Notes: generated from the sequence alone by a model not told the origin. Positions 1 to 11,166 are shown, counted from the first letter of the stretch. The stretch: 64,000 nt of DNA from Perca fluviatilis (GCF_010015445.1 NC_053112.1:4870886-4934885), one strand, 5' to 3'. Numbers and translations are program-made.

Positions 1-212
1 TCAACAAAGACGAAACCCCTCCGAAGGCTGGCGGCGAAGGCGAATCCCCTCTGAAGGCCGGAGGCAAAGGCGATACCCCTCTGGGGATCTGGGAGGATGC
101 TAGCCAGCCGGGAATCAGGGAGGCTGCTAGCCAGCTGGGGTTCAGGGAGGCTGCTAGCCAGCTGGGTTTCAGGTAGGCTGAAAGCCAGCCAGGGATCAGG
201 GAGGCAACGAAC
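1..212. repeat. GC-rich short tandem repeats (30-bp and 27-bp units)
   Basis: Two adjoining arrays are visible. About 22-81 holds two 30-bp units that start with gaaggc and end in cccctct. From about 92 to 199 there are four 27-bp units built on ggctgctagccagctggg. No open frame spans the array convincingly and no host gene can be named. It may be the edge of a larger repeat that lies left of the window. Confidence 0.7.
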
Positions 213-600
213 AGTATTAAAGTTTGACCGATAACGAGGACATTAAGTGCAATGATTGCACAAGAGCTTAACGGCTGTATTTCCAGACTTTGACATTTGA
301 TGATATATGCACAGTATTAAAGAAATATATTTAGTTTTTTACACTGTGTTCTGCAGTTATCTAATGGTAGGGTATTTAAATGCTATCCTGTATTCCATGC
401 AGTCAGGCTATCTCCTCCTCTTGCACTCTGTAGCGGACTCTGTGGCAGTGAGACAGCGCCGATTAAATATTAAGAATTAATTTTGATTTAAGACGAGTTA
501 AATTTTACAAGGTGTTTATGGAAAAAGTATCACTCAGTACAAGCGCAAATAACACTGCTGGATTTAGTCTTCATGACAATGTGGATGATATGGAGTGAAG
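213..600. other. Unassigned sequence
   Basis: No gene, clear repeat boundary or RNA gene is recognised here. The sequence is AT-rich. It could belong to the same unidentified repeat as the array before it. Confidence 0.3.
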
Positions 601-639
601 AAATGTGCGTGAGACATCAATACTTGAAAATATTACGAG

Positions 640-879
640 TAATCATTATTCCCACATTTACTTTCTACAGTCTGACTTAGTTCACCACCTCACCATCTGT
701 GTCGCCAATTCCCATCGTCTCCAAAATGTGCGTACGCATGGGTCAGAGTTTGCGTGCAAAACCACATATTCTCCTGTCAACTTTGTTTTTTATAAATCAC
801 AACCTTTGCATGGGAAGTGGCATACGCACATTTTCAGCCCCATTTTGTATGTACGCCACGTTTGTAAATGAGACCCCTT
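640..879. mobile_element. Terminal part of a MITE abutting the NLR fragment
   Basis: The segment is rich in paired tgcgtacgca and gtacgcac-type motifs and ends in aaatgagacccct, which resembles a repeated DNA-transposon end in fish genomes. Its right edge meets NLR exon sequence at 880. The left end and a target duplication were not identified. The 88-aa frame inside it resembles no protein and is treated as chance. Confidence 0.4.
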
Positions 880-920
880 GAGAGGCTGCTGCCAGTGCTC
901 AAAGCATCAAAGAAAGCTTC
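880..920 (+). pseudogene. NLR gene B: 3' remnant of the FISNA-NACHT exon
   Basis: These 41 bp match the last 41 bp of the large NACHT exon of gene A (53572-53612) with only a few changes. They encode the ERLLPVLKASKKA-type end of that exon and are followed by the same GTAAGT donor. Left of 880 the similarity stops abruptly at a MITE end. The rest of the NACHT exon is not present within the window to the left, so it is either deleted or displaced beyond the window by an insertion. Either way this exon copy is broken at 880. Confidence 0.8.
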
Positions 921-1037
921 GTAAGTATTCAACCTCAAGAAATCCAATAGCTCTGCAGCTCTCCGGTTGTGTCTAAATGTAGAGAACAGAGTGAAGTGTT
1001 TGCAAAATGTTAACGGTCATTTTGTTTTTAACTTTAG

Positions 1038-1211
1038 GTTAAGTAACTGTGACCTCACCGACAGATGTTGTGAGAACATTTCATCAGTTCTCAGCTCAAA
1101 GTCTTCTGGTCTGGAGGACTTAGACTTGAGTGGAAACAAACTGCTGGACTCTGGAGTGGAGCTGCTCTCTGACGGTCTAAAAAGTCCCAACTGCAAACTC
1201 CAGAGACTCCG
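1038..1211 (+). CDS. NLR gene B: LRR exon (174 bp, first LRR type)
   Basis: The exon is bounded by an AG acceptor (actttag) and a GTAAG donor, and is 174 bp (58 codons) in a symmetric phase. It encodes two leucine-rich repeat units beginning [18 protein letters not shown] and containing [19 protein letters not shown], with the LxxLxLxxN core. It is very close to the gene A exon at 53730-53903. In NLRs such repeats form the ligand-sensing horseshoe. The exon is open, but the gene around it lacks a visible NACHT exon, so it may never be translated. Confidence 0.85.
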
Positions 1212-1655
1212 GTAAGAACATCCAGAAGCACAGTATGTTTGTGGTGATTCATAATACAAGTAATGTGTACTTTGGGACACTTAAACTGGGAGTCATTTAC
1301 TTTTTCTTCCATGTTACAGTGAAGATAGATGAAAGATTCCCTTCAGATATCTTATATCATGTGGTGATAGTGTACATTTATCATCTTTAATTGTTCTGTT
1401 TTTCTCAGAGTTGGATGTTTCAAGTTGATATCAGTTTTAACTTTGTCCAGAGATAGCTCCTAGCTTAGCACAAAGACTAGAAGCAGGGGGAAACTGTTAG
1501 CAAAGCTCTATTAAAAGAGGAAACCTTACCTCCAACACCTCCAAGTCTGTCTGATGTACATGTTACATGTAGCTAACAAAATATTATTCTTTGTGCTAAG
1601 CTATACTTAACACATTCTGCAACAAACTAAACTAGACAAACAGAGATGAAAATAT
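1212..1655 (+). other. Gene B intron, paralogous to gene A intron (53904-54290)
   Basis: Similarity to the gene A intron runs to about 1650, including a stretch around agatagctcctagc. It stops near the insertion point of the Tc1-like element at 1657. This is non-coding sequence from the segmental duplication that produced the two genes. Confidence 0.7.
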
Positions 1656-1656
1656 A

Positions 1657-3271
1657 CAGTACAGGCCAAAAGTTTGGACACACCTTCTCATTCAATGCGT
1701 TTTCTTCATTTTCATGACTATTTACATTGTAGATTCTCACTGAAGGCATCAAAACTATGAATGAACACATGTGGATTTATGTACTTAACAACAAAATGTG
1801 AAATAACTAAAAACATGTCTTATATTCTAGTTTCTTCAAAGTAGCCACACTTTGCTCTGATTACTGCTTTGCACACTCTTGACATTCTCTTGATGAGCTT
1901 CAAGAGGTAGTCACCTGAAATGGTTTTCCAACAGTCTTGAAGGAGTTCCCAGAGATGCTTAGCACTTGTTGGCCCTTTTGCCTTCACTCTGTGGTCCAGC
2001 TCACCCCAAAATATCTCGATTGGATTCAGGTCCGGTGTCTGTGGAGGCCTGGTCATCTGGTGCAGCACTCCATCACTCTCCTTCTTGGTCAAATAGCCCT
2101 TACATAGCCTGTAGGTGTGTTTGGGGTCATTGTCCTGTTGAAAAATAAATGATGGTCCAACTAAACGCAAACCGGATGGGATGGCATGTCGCTGCAGGAT
2201 GATGTGGTAGCCATGCTGGTTCAGTATGCCTTCAATTTTGAATAAATCCCCAACAGTGTCACCAGCAAAGCACCCCCACACCATCACACCTCCTCCTCCA
2301 TGCTTCACGGTGGGAACCAGGCATGTAGAATCCATCCGTTCACCTTTTCTGCGTCGCACAAAGACATGGCGGTTGGAACCAAAGATCTCAAATTTGGACT
2401 CATCAGACCAAAGCACAGATTTCCACTGGTCTAATGTCCATTCATTGTGTTTCTTGGCCCAAACAAATCTCTTCTGCTTGTTGCCTCTCCTTAGCAGTGG
2501 TTTCCTAGTAGCTATTTGACCATGAAGGCCTGATTCGCGCAGTCTCCTCTTAACAGTTGTTCTAGAGATGTGTCTGCTGCTAGAACTCTGTGTGGCATTC
2601 ATCTGGTCTCTAATCTGAGCTGCTGTTAACTTGTGATTTCTGAGGCTGATGACTCGGATGAACTTAACCTCAGCAGCAGAGGTGACTCTTGGTCTTCCTT
2701 TCCTGGGGCGGTCCTCATGTGAGCCAGTTTCGTTGTAGTGCTTGATGGTTTTTGCGACTGCACTTGGGGACACATTCAAAGTTTTTGCAATTTTCTGGAC
2801 TGACTGACCTTCATTTGTTAAAGTAATGATGGCCACTCGTTTCTCTTCACTTAGCTGATTGGTTCTTGCCATAATATGAATTCTAACAGTTGTCCAATAG
2901 GGCTGTCAGCTGTGTATCAACCTGATTTCTGCACAACACAACTGATGGTCCCAACCCCATTAATAAGGGAAAGAATTCCACTAATTAACCCTGACAAGGC
3001 ACACCTGTGAAGTGAAAAACATTTCAGGTGACTACCTCATGAAGCTCATTGAGAGAACACCAAGGGTTTGCAGCGCTATCAAAAAAGAAAAGGGTGGCTA
3101 CTTTGAGGAATCTAAAATATAAGACATGTTTACAGTTATTTCACAATTTTTTGTTATATGTGTTCATTCATAGTTTTGATGCCTTCAGTGAGAATCTACA
3201 ATGTAAATAGTCATGAAAATAAAGAAAATGCATTGAATGAGAAGGTGTGTCCAAACTTTTGGCCTGTACTG
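1657..3271 (-). mobile_element. Tc1/mariner element, DD38E (Intruder-like), complete
   Basis: The element starts cagtacaggccaaaagtttg, ends with its inverse, and is flanked by TA on both sides (1655-1656 and 3272-3273), the Tc1/mariner target. The inverted repeats are unusually long, roughly 265 bp (about 1657-1926 and 3010-3271), with some differences. The right repeat holds an inverted copy of the last ~30 codons of the transposase. The encoded transposase is uninterrupted, so this copy could be young or still competent. It sits in gene B intron sequence, on the opposite strand to the gene. Confidence 0.93.
1820..2872 (-). CDS. Tc1-like DD38E transposase, full length
   Basis: This 350-aa frame has no internal stop. 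Residues about 5-110 form the two helix-turn-helix DNA-binding region with a GRPR linker at 59-62. The catalytic part carries D157 (WSDESKFE), D247 (QQDNDPKH) and E286 (LNPIE). There are 38 residues between D247 and E286, against 34 in classical Tc1, which is the spacing of the DD38E/Intruder group. Glycine-rich KHGGGGVMVWG is at 190-200. The protein would bind the inverted repeats and cut and paste the element into TA sites. The start at 2872 is the first Met after the terminal repeat, and the length is usual for the family. No splice sites are needed. Confidence 0.92.
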   Translation of the reverse strand: MARTNQLSEEKRVAIITLTNEGQSVQKIAKTLNVSPSAVAKTIKHYNETGSHEDRPRKGRPRVTSAAEVKFIRVISLRNHKLTAAQIRDQMNATQSSSSRHISRTTVKRRLRESGLHGQIATRKPLLRRGNKQKRFVWAKKHNEWTLDQWKSVLWSDESKFEIFGSNRHVFVRRRKGERMDSTCLVPTVKHGGGGVMVWGCFAGDTVGDLFKIEGILNQHGYHIILQRHAIPSGLRLVGPSFIFQQDNDPKHTYRLCKGYLTKKESDGVLHQMTRPPQTPDLNPIEIFWGELDHRVKAKGPTSAKHLWELLQDCWKTISGDYLLKLIKRMSRVCKAVIRAKCGYFEETRI

Positions 3272-3273
3272 TA

Positions 3274-4020
3274 TAACAATACTGAAAAAGCCTTACTAAC
3301 CATAACGAAACAGTTATTAATGCTCTTTGGTAGACTTGTTCTTTTTTTTAAGATTCAGAGCTATGAACTGAACTGAATCTTTTTCTTATATTTTTGTATT
3401 TACAAATGTTGTTCCATTGTTGTTTTATTCTATGTTATATTATTTAAATTCTACCTTTGCCTAACTATATTCATGGTACCTCGCACATGTGATTATATAT
3501 CTTTAAGGCATACTGTTTCTGCCTTCCCTGTTCTACCTGTAAAGCACTTTGGGTCAACTTGTTCGTTTAAATGTGCAATACAAATAAAATGACTTGACTT
3601 GACTTGTTGTAAAGTAGAGAACATATGCACATTAACTAACACTTAATTAAGTATTTAACAATACTGAACAAGCCTTAGTAAACCATAACTTAACAGTTAT
3701 TAATGCTCTTTGGTAGACTTATTGTAAATTAGAGAACATATGCACCTTAACTAACACTTAATTAATGTATAACAATACGGAATAAGCCTTACTAAACCAT
3801 AACTAAACAGTTATTAATGCTCTTTGGTAGACTTATTGTAGAGAACATATGCACCTTAACTAACAATTAAGTAAGTATTTAAAAATACTGAAAAAGCCTT
3901 ACTATACCATAACTAAACAGTTATGAATGCTCTTTGATAGACTTATTGTAAAGTTAAGAACATATGCACCTTAACTTACACTTGATAAATGCATAAGAGT
4001 GCTGAATAAGCCTTACTAAA
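3274..4020. repeat. Tandem array of ~110-bp AT-rich units
   Basis: About five units share actaaacagttattaatgc, then ctttggtagacttattgta and acatatgcaccttaacta. Units start near 3274, 3658, 3771, 3880 and 3996. The first unit is split by a LINE 3' fragment at 3341-3607. The array directly follows the Tc1-like element. Confidence 0.8.
3341..3607 (+). mobile_element. LINE 3' end (L2-type) inserted in the tandem array
   Basis: The segment ends in gtaaagcactttgggtcaac and a gacttgacttgacttg tail, the same kind of end as the longer LINE at 4440-7566. It splits one tandem unit at agacttgtt, and gacttgttgt follows on the right. It is 5'-truncated and has no coding capacity. Confidence 0.7.
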
Positions 4021-4021
4021 T

Positions 4022-4236
4022 AATGATTCATAGTTTATTAATACTCTGACTTAAACATTCACACAGCTTTTAAACATTAGTGAAACATTGTCAATGTGAA
4101 ATCAAATCTTGTTATGCACACATATTCAAAATGTAAACAAGGTTTTCATTTGATTCTGAGTTTGACTCAGTCAGTTCTCATCTTTCTTTCCACTGAAGAC
4201 TCAGAGGTGTAACAGTTTGAGTCCTGTATGGAGATT
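4022..4236. repeat. Left arm of a ~210-bp inverted repeat (partner 9326-9532)
   Basis: Sequence around tgattctgagtttgactcag and cagtttgagtcctgtatgga recurs in inverse orientation at 9326-9532 with small indels. The two arms bracket about 5.1 kb that includes the L2-type LINE, a SINE and MITEs. They may be the ends of one old foldback element later filled by other insertions. Confidence 0.75.
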
Positions 4237-4497
4237 ACACTGGACATTTTCCCGCTCTTGTCATCTTCACTGTCATGTCTTCTGTATAGTTTTCCTCTCT
4301 TGAAACCTAACAAACCAAGTGGGATATATAAAATTCTTTTAAATGCATGCAAAAGCTATGGATGCAAGGATTGATCGTTCACTAGATCAACGTCAGATCA
4401 TTACACATGTTGTACACTCAAATGACGACAAAACATGATAGGGCAGCCTTAATGGTACACACTCTACCTTGACAATCATGATTATCCACTATCTAGA

Positions 4498-5262
4498 TTG
4501 TGTCCAGAATATGAATACATTGATGTTTCGCCTCGGATGCGACGCAGAAGGGTTAACTTTAACAATCTTCGACAGCTTCAAGTTCATCATCAGCCCAAAC
4601 GGAGCCCAGAGCAGGTTTTATCTAAGATGGCTTTGATAAATGCCCGATCTCTGGTAAATAAGACTTTTATTTTAAATGATTTTGTTGCTTCCAATGACTT
4701 GGATATGTTATTAATTACTGAGACTTGGCTAAAACCTGGAGATCTGGCGCCTTTAACTGAACTGTTACCTCAGGACTATCTATTTTTAAACTCCCCTCGG
4801 TCTACGGGTCGGGGTGGAGGATTAGTTTCTGTTTTTAAAAACAAACTTTCTTGTCAGCCATTGCCTACCAATGCATTTAAAAGCTTTGAATTACAGTTAT
4901 TTAGATTAAACGCTGAAAATGCGGTTGTGGTGGCACTTATATATCGCCCTCCGAAATACACAATAGAGTTTATTAGTGAGTTTGCTGAACTTTTAAGTGA
5001 ACTTGTAACAAATAATGATAGACTTTTAATTCTTGGTGATTTTAATATTCATATCTGCTGTGGTACTGATTCTTTGTCAAAGGAATTTGTTAACCTGATG
5101 GAATCATTTGACCTTTATCAATGGGTTGATGGCCCATCTCATGTTCAGGGCCACACATTAGATCTGATTTTAACACATGGACTATCTGTCTCTGATATAA
5201 TAATGAGTGAACTAAATTTCTCTGATCATAAGCCAATCATTTTCTCTAACTCCGGTTCTTGA
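4498..5262 (+). pseudogene. LINE endonuclease segment
   Basis: The 254-aa open segment shows the APE-like endonuclease motifs in order: NARSLVNK, ITETWL, the RGGGL loop, ILGDFNIH and LNFSDHKPI. In an active element this domain nicks target DNA to prime reverse transcription. It ends with TGA at 5260, whereas the family normally continues in one frame into the RT, so a frameshift has separated the two. Confidence 0.85.
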
Positions 5263-5272
5263 GTCAATTCCA

Positions 5273-7444
5273 ATGTATAAGCCAGTTCATTGGTTTCAGT
5301 CTCTAAATCCAACTGCTATCTCTAACTTTTCTCACATGTATAAAAACATCTGTGATGGTGAAATTTTAGATTGTCATCTTCCTAATTTTGATTTGGATGA
5401 ATATTTTAACTGTTTCAACTCTACTTGTTTAAGTATCCTAGACTCGGTTGCTCCTTTTAAACCTAGATGTTTAAAGAAAAAAATTGAGCCTTGGTTGAAT
5501 GAGACTGTATTCAGTTTTAGACGGCTATGTAGACAGGCTGAACGAAGATGGAGAAAGCATAGATTTCAAGTTTATTATGTAGCACTGAGAAATGCTTTAT
5601 CTAAATTTCAAAATGCAGTCAAGAAGGCAAAATGTCAATATTTTTCACAAATAACTGAAAAATATAGACAAAAGCCAAAATTACTATTTTCAACTATAAA
5701 TTCTGCTCTAAATCCACCTACCAAAGCGTATCCAGTACCCTCCCACCTAAATGGCGATGACTTTCTTAGATTTTTTTCTAACAAAATTGAAAATCAAAGG
5801 CCAGGTACTGATGAATGTCAGAATAATAATGATATTGAAACCACTCCGTTTATGCTATCTTCATTCTCCACAGGTTTTTATGAATTTGAGGATGTTTCTA
5901 TTTCCTATCTACAAGAAATAATCACTCATCTCAGGCCTACAATTTGCTCTTTGGACATTATCCCACCTAAAAGTTTAATAGAACTCTTTGATACACTAGG
6001 ACACAGTTTACTTACTATTGTAAATAAATCAATTAGCCTAGGGATCTTTCCAGCTGCTCTCAAAAATGCCTTAGTATTTCCATCAATCAAGAAACCAGAT
6101 CTCGATCCTTCTGATCTGAATAACTATAGGCCTATCTCTAATTTGCCTTTTATCTCAAAAATTTTAGAGAAAGTTGTATTAAATCAATTACACTCCTATT
6201 TAAGTGTACATTCTATATATGAGAAGTTTCAATCCGGCTTTCGGGCACTCCACAGTACTGAATCTGCACTGTTGAAGGTTTTTAATGACATCTATCTGAC
6301 AACAGATGTTGGAGATTCCATGATTTTAATGCTATTAGATCTTAGCTCTGCTTTTGATATGGTGGACCATGATATTCTTTTGTCTAGACTCGAGCTCGAT
6401 GTTGGTCTAAAGGGAACCGTTTTGAATTGGTTTAGTTCATACTTGACTGATCGAAAATTTTCTGTTAGTTTTGGCTCTACTACATCCTCTGCTGCTCATC
6501 TTCGCTGGGGGGTCCCTCAGGGCTCAATTCTGGCCCCTACGCTCTTTTCTCTTTATTTGCTCCCTTTGGGATCCATATTTAAAAAATACGATGTGTCGTT
6601 TCATTGCTATGCAGATGACATTCAGATTTATGTTCCCATTAAACGGGTAGGAAAAAACTCACCTGAGCATCTGTCGGCTTGTCTAGACGAAATAAAGAAG
6701 TGGATGTCTACAAATTTCTTAAAATTAAATGATAATAAAACGGAACTTATACTTTTTGGTCCTCCTAAAAGTAGCCTAAATCATATCCCTGAAGCGTTTA
6801 CACTCTCTATACCTACAAATACTTGTGTGAAAAATCTTGGTGTTTCAATAGATAGTTCTTTGAAATTGGATAAACAAATTAACTCTGTTGTTAGTTCGTG
6901 TTTCTTTCATTTACGTATGCTGACTAAAGTTAAGCCGTTTTTATGTCCTCAAGCTTTTGAATGGGTGATACATGCATTTTTATCATCCCAACTGGACTAC
7001 TGTAATGCTTTATATTACGGAATAAATTCTACAACTTTAACACGTCTTCAAACAGTCCAGAATGCGGCAGCGAGACTTTTAAAAGGCATTCGGAATACGA
7101 ACACATCACTCAAATTTTAGCTTCCCTTCACTGGTTGCCGGTTCGTTTTAGGGTCGATTTTAAAATTCTTTTATTTGTTTATAAATGTCTTAACAATCAA
7201 GCTCCCCTATTTATCGGAGCTCCTAGAGCAATACACTCCTTCCAGGGATCTTAGGTCAGGTACACAGAAACTTTTATCCATACCACGGTACAGGTTAAAA
7301 CACAGAGGTTATCGTGCCTTTGCCATTGCTGGCCCGACACTATGGAATAGCTTGCCCTCTCATATTCGTTCTGCTTCTGACTTGTCAGTTTTCAAGTCAC
7401 TCTTGAAAACACACTTTTATTCAATTGCTTTTAATAGTGTTTAA
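5273..7444 (+). pseudogene. LINE reverse transcriptase and C-terminal domain
   Basis: A 615-aa segment (5273-7120) contains RT motifs NYRPISNLPF, FQSGFR, LLDLSSAFDMVDH, GVPQGSILAP and the catalytic box CYADD. It would copy LINE RNA at the nicked target. The conserved HWLPVRFR block follows in another frame (about 7099-7200). The last block, LPSHIRSASDLSVFKSLLKTH, returns to the first frame (7175-7444). Two frameshifts therefore break the C-terminal part. Confidence 0.88.
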
Positions 7445-7605
7445 TTTGTTTTTAATTTTTCTTGTTTTGTCTGTCGTGTGATATTCTATTGCTCTGTAAA
7501 GCACATTGGTCAGCTTGTCTGTATAAATAGTGCTGTATAAATAAACTTTGACTTGACTTGACTTGATGCATCTGACAGCCAGCAATCACAGCATTCGGGG
7601 CGGGA

Positions 7606-7833
7606 CCGGTTTCGATCTTTTCAAAATAAAACTGCTAGCTAGCAAGTTAGCTAGCTTTAGGTAACCAAAATGACCCTGTTCTCTGGCAGATTTTTCTGCG
7701 ATTAACTTATGTTAGAGCTAACCTAACAGCCAAGCTAGCTCTAAGTGACCCACATATTATTTTGTTTCACTCATTTAACAATCTATAGCAGTTTCCAGCA
7801 TAAGTGTTTTTATTTTGAAAAGATCGAAACCGG
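7606..7833. mobile_element. Small MITE-like hairpin with 26-bp inverted ends
   Basis: ccggtttcgatcttttcaaa (7606 onward) recurs inverted at 7808-7833, giving a perfect 26-bp inverted repeat around a ~175-bp loop rich in gctagc motifs. No clear target duplication was seen and there is no coding capacity. Confidence 0.65.
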
Positions 7834-8116
7834 AAGTATATAGTTGGTCCCACAAGTGTGCAGCTCATACAAGCAAGAAGTTTTATGTTTATTTTATTTA
7901 GCACCTGGCTGATAAGGGCATAAGGTTGGTCATTGTTTCCTCTAATATTGTTTGTATTGTGAGTCACTTTGTGATATGCTGTTTAAGAGTTTTACGGACT
8001 TTGAGATGAGTAAGTAAAGCTAGCATGTCAACATATTAGCCTGCAGTTAATATTACCAGGCTAATGAGCCTGTTTACATAAAAAGTTGTAACTTCACAGA
8101 TAGAAATGCAATTACT

Positions 8117-8302
8117 GGGGCGACCTCTAGCTCACCCAGTAAGAGTGTGCACCCCATGTAGGTCCTTTGCAGCGGCCCAGGTTCGAGTCCAGCCTGCCCT
8201 TTGCTGCATGTCATTCCCCATCTCTCTCCCACCTTTACTGTCTATCCACTGTCACTATCAAATAAAGGGAAAAGCCCCCAAAATAATAATCTTAAAAAAA
8301 AA
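8117..8302 (+). mobile_element. tRNA-derived SINE with 13-bp target duplication
   Basis: The head holds a degenerate A box (tagctcacccagtaagag) and a clean B box (ggttcgagtcc), the pol III promoter. The tail holds caaataaagg and a poly(A) run. The flanking aaatgcaattact is identical at 8104-8116 and 8303-8315, so this is a complete retroposed copy. It would use LINE machinery in trans. The perfect flanks suggest a fairly recent insertion. Confidence 0.9.
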
Positions 8303-8597
8303 AAATGCAATTACTACAGTATATTGGATGTGACAGAAGATTAAAATTTCATATTTAATTGAATATTTCATTATAATTAAGGTTGATTTCTGAAAAACAA
8401 GTGAATACGAATGGGAAGTAACACTCAAAGGGTCATTTACAATAATGTATGTGTAAAAGGGGTTAAAATGAAAAAAGGATGGATATATTTAAGTATTTAG
8501 TTTTCTTTGTTTTCTCAGCTCTTGCAGTGGTTAGATGCAATGTGTTCAAGGCATGTTTGAAACTGCAAAGGGAAAATGAAGTCTTGTTGAACCATTA

Positions 8598-9167
8598 CTC
8601 CGGATTTCCACTGGATGCATAACGGCTGCGGACCTGATCCGCTGCGTGTCTGCTACGTGCTCCGCCGTCCGTCAATACCCACCAGGTCCGGATTTGTTGC
8701 GGCACGGCTGCGGCCATGACTGACAGCTGTAGTCACGAGGACCCACAAGTTCTCGCGAATTCACGTAGAATAGAACCACAAAACCAACACCAGTTAGTTT
8801 CCATCCAGAGGAGTAGAGGGGAAACAGCTCTGAGCTGTGTTTTCAAGGTGTAGTGCAGGGAGATATGATCCGCCGTGAGCACGGTGTATTTTATTTTGAA
8901 AATTAACCGGATGTTTATTTTGTTTCTGTGCTCGACTTCCTGTCCCGCACTATCTGCCCTGTGCTGAGTTGCTGCGGAGCTCTCTAGCGTCCGGCAAAAA
9001 TAGAAGCTCTGCGTATCTGCTCCGGAGGGCTGCGGACCGCTGGAGCTGTGCCGGAGTCGGAACGCAGCCGTTATGCAGCCAGTGGAAATACACACACTGA
9101 CTTTAATGGAAACCTAATGACTCGGCCGCCGTTTCGGAGCTGTTCCGCATCTGGTGGAAATCCGGGG
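8598..9167. mobile_element. PIF/Harbinger-like MITE (570 bp)
   Basis: The ends ccggatttccac and gtggaaatccgg are inverted, and the element is flanked by TTA on both sides (8595-8597 and 9168-9170), the target typical of PIF/Harbinger. Further internal inverted similarity includes gcataacggctgcggacc against cgcagccgttatgca. It has no transposase. Confidence 0.75.
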
Positions 9168-9325
9168 TTAGTTAAAGAGAGCCAGACCATCTTTCAGCCG
9201 GGGAGGCTACACTATGATAATGATTATTTATGGTTCATAGTATACTGTGATTTACATAAACAAACATGTGAATGCTGTGATTGCTGGCTGTCAAATACAT
9301 CAATGCATTCATATTCTAAGATTCA

Positions 9326-9532
9326 TAATCTCCATACAGGACTCAAACTGTTATAGCTTTGAGTCTTCAGTGGAAAGAAAGATGAGAACTGACTGAGTCA
9401 AACTCAGAATCAAATGAAAACCTTGTTTACATTTTGAATATGTGTGCATAACAGAAGGTTGTCATGAAGATTTGATTTCACATTGACAATGTTTCACTAA
9501 TGTGTCAAAGAGTACTAATAAACTGTGAATCA
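9326..9532. repeat. Right arm of the inverted repeat (partner 4022-4236)
   Basis: This is the inverse of 4022-4236, with shared blocks such as ctccatacaggactcaaact and ctgagtcaaactcagaatca. A small insertion, gaaggttgtcatga, distinguishes this arm. Confidence 0.75.
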
Positions 9533-9739
9533 TTGTTTTACCGACTTAATTTAATTAACATCAGCTAATGGTTTACTTGGTATTAAGAGACTATTGTTAA
9601 CATTTACCTAATGTATATTGTATGATTAACTGGCAAGTGATGACTGTTACTGCATTAACTAATGGTAAAATAGACACCTTAGTTAAGTAAGGGTTAATGC
9701 CGACGAGGTGTCCGTTGTCAGGTATTAATGTCCACCCGC

Positions 9740-10545
9740 TTATACCATGGTCATTTGCCAAATAACACATTTTTAAAACATTAGTTCATATTTTAATTAG
9801 TTTTAAAATCGAAATCTAAAGTTTATCCAAACAATAACTCCGTTTCCCTGGTTACGCCTGACGGTTTGACTAATACCTGGACCAATCATTCCCATCCATC
9901 AGGTTCTTATGCAATGCAAAAGTTGTTCTCTCCACCAGGAATTAGGAAGAACCTTAGATACGACTTGCCTCCCTTAGCAACCGGAGATATTTATATAGTC
10001 CGCTCAGCTGATAGAACCCTTCAGTTTAGCTACGAGCCAGAAAGCTAACGCTATGCTAGCAAGATCCAAAGTCAATAACATTGTGTACAGTTAGCAATCA
10101 GTAAAAATAATTTGACAGTATGTTGAACAACAAGACAAGCTCGCTATCCAGCCATGTCATTGTCCCCAAAATAATATAACGACTTTTACAAAGAATTTGA
10201 TCCGCGATGTGTAACGTTACTGTCGGCTGCAGCGGCGCAGCCTGAAGCAGCGAGCTGAACAGCGAACGGGATGTGAGATAACGTTATTCTCTGTGAAACT
10301 GAGTCAGTCCAGAGGGCCAGTAGAACTTACTTCTTGCAGCCTGTGTTTTAGCGCCATCCTGTGGTGTTCAGAGGACGAGTTGGAAATAATAAATCCACAT
10401 TTCCTTATTGATTTAATGTAGCGCATTCATTTAGAACAGTAAACAGTCAGTTTCACCGAACTCCTTTAGTAGGGGTCCTACATCACTTCTTAATGGACAC
10501 CCTGCAGCCAATCAGAATCGAGTATTCACCCAGACCATGGTATAA
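9740..10545. mobile_element. Non-autonomous DNA element with ttataccatggtc ends
   Basis: A 13-bp inverted end, ttataccatggtc at 9740-9752 and its inverse at 10533-10545, delimits about 800 bp with no transposase. The right end (cgagtattcacccagacc) reappears inverted at 63964-64000. Flanks on both sides share aatagacaccttagtta, suggesting insertion into an older repeat. Superfamily is not assigned. Confidence 0.6.
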
Positions 10546-10627
10546 CTGTTATTAATAGTTAGTCAAGGCTTTTTACTGCATTAAGAAATGATAAATAGAC
10601 ACCTTAGTTAACTGTTTTTTTTGAGCA

Positions 10628-11166
10628 TTTATCGATGAACGAAGAAGTTGTTTTAGTATACATGTCATATCTGCCCAAAAGAGTCCAACCCTGAGGACAT
10701 CTACAGGCCGATATTGACTCAATGTTATAGCGCTCCCTAGTGGCAACAAGAAGTAGGCCTTAAAGTAAAGGTGCTACACTTTAACAATCTTCTCCTAGAG
10801 ATTTCATCCCATCAACTTAAAATTAGTTTTGTTCCATCTCAAGAACTTTACGATGAAAAGTTATGAAAATCTTGAGTTTTTGTCCAATTGTGTGGGCGTG
10901 GCGTGGCGGCCATTTTGAGCATTTATGGATGAACAAAGAAGTTGTTGTAACTTAAGTGTACATTGTCCAATTTGGCCGAAATGTCTCACAATCAACAAGA
11001 GTCCATGCCTGAGGACATCTTTTAGCCTATATTGACTTTTGATCATAGCGCCCCCTGCTGGCAACAGGAAAGCAGCCTTATATGACAATTTACATGAAAC
11101 TTATAATGTGTGGTCCAAATGTGATATTGAGCTGGCCCCTACATTTTAACCACGCCCATGTACTCA
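10628..11166. repeat. Two diverged copies of a dispersed repeat
   Basis: Copies starting near 10628 and 10918 share gagcatttat, gaacaaagaagttgtt, cctgaggacatct, tagcctatattgac and the block atagcgccccctgctggcaa. They lie in direct orientation about 290 bp apart. No coding function is seen. Confidence 0.65.

Larger units (their letters stand above)
4440..7566 (+). mobile_element. L2/CR1-type non-LTR retrotransposon, 5'-truncated and decayed
   Basis: The copy encodes an apurinic-type endonuclease and a reverse transcriptase in the same orientation. It ends with the tail actttgacttgacttgactt. ORF1 is absent and the left boundary is uncertain. At least three frame changes separate the endonuclease, RT and C-terminal segments (near 5262, 7095 and 7200), so it is inactive. 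The clade call rests on the RT motifs and the tail. Confidence 0.88.

Noticed and set aside
605..881. Two small coding frames left of the NLR fragment
   Set aside because: They overlap in different frames within a MITE-like sequence and show no protein similarity I recognise.
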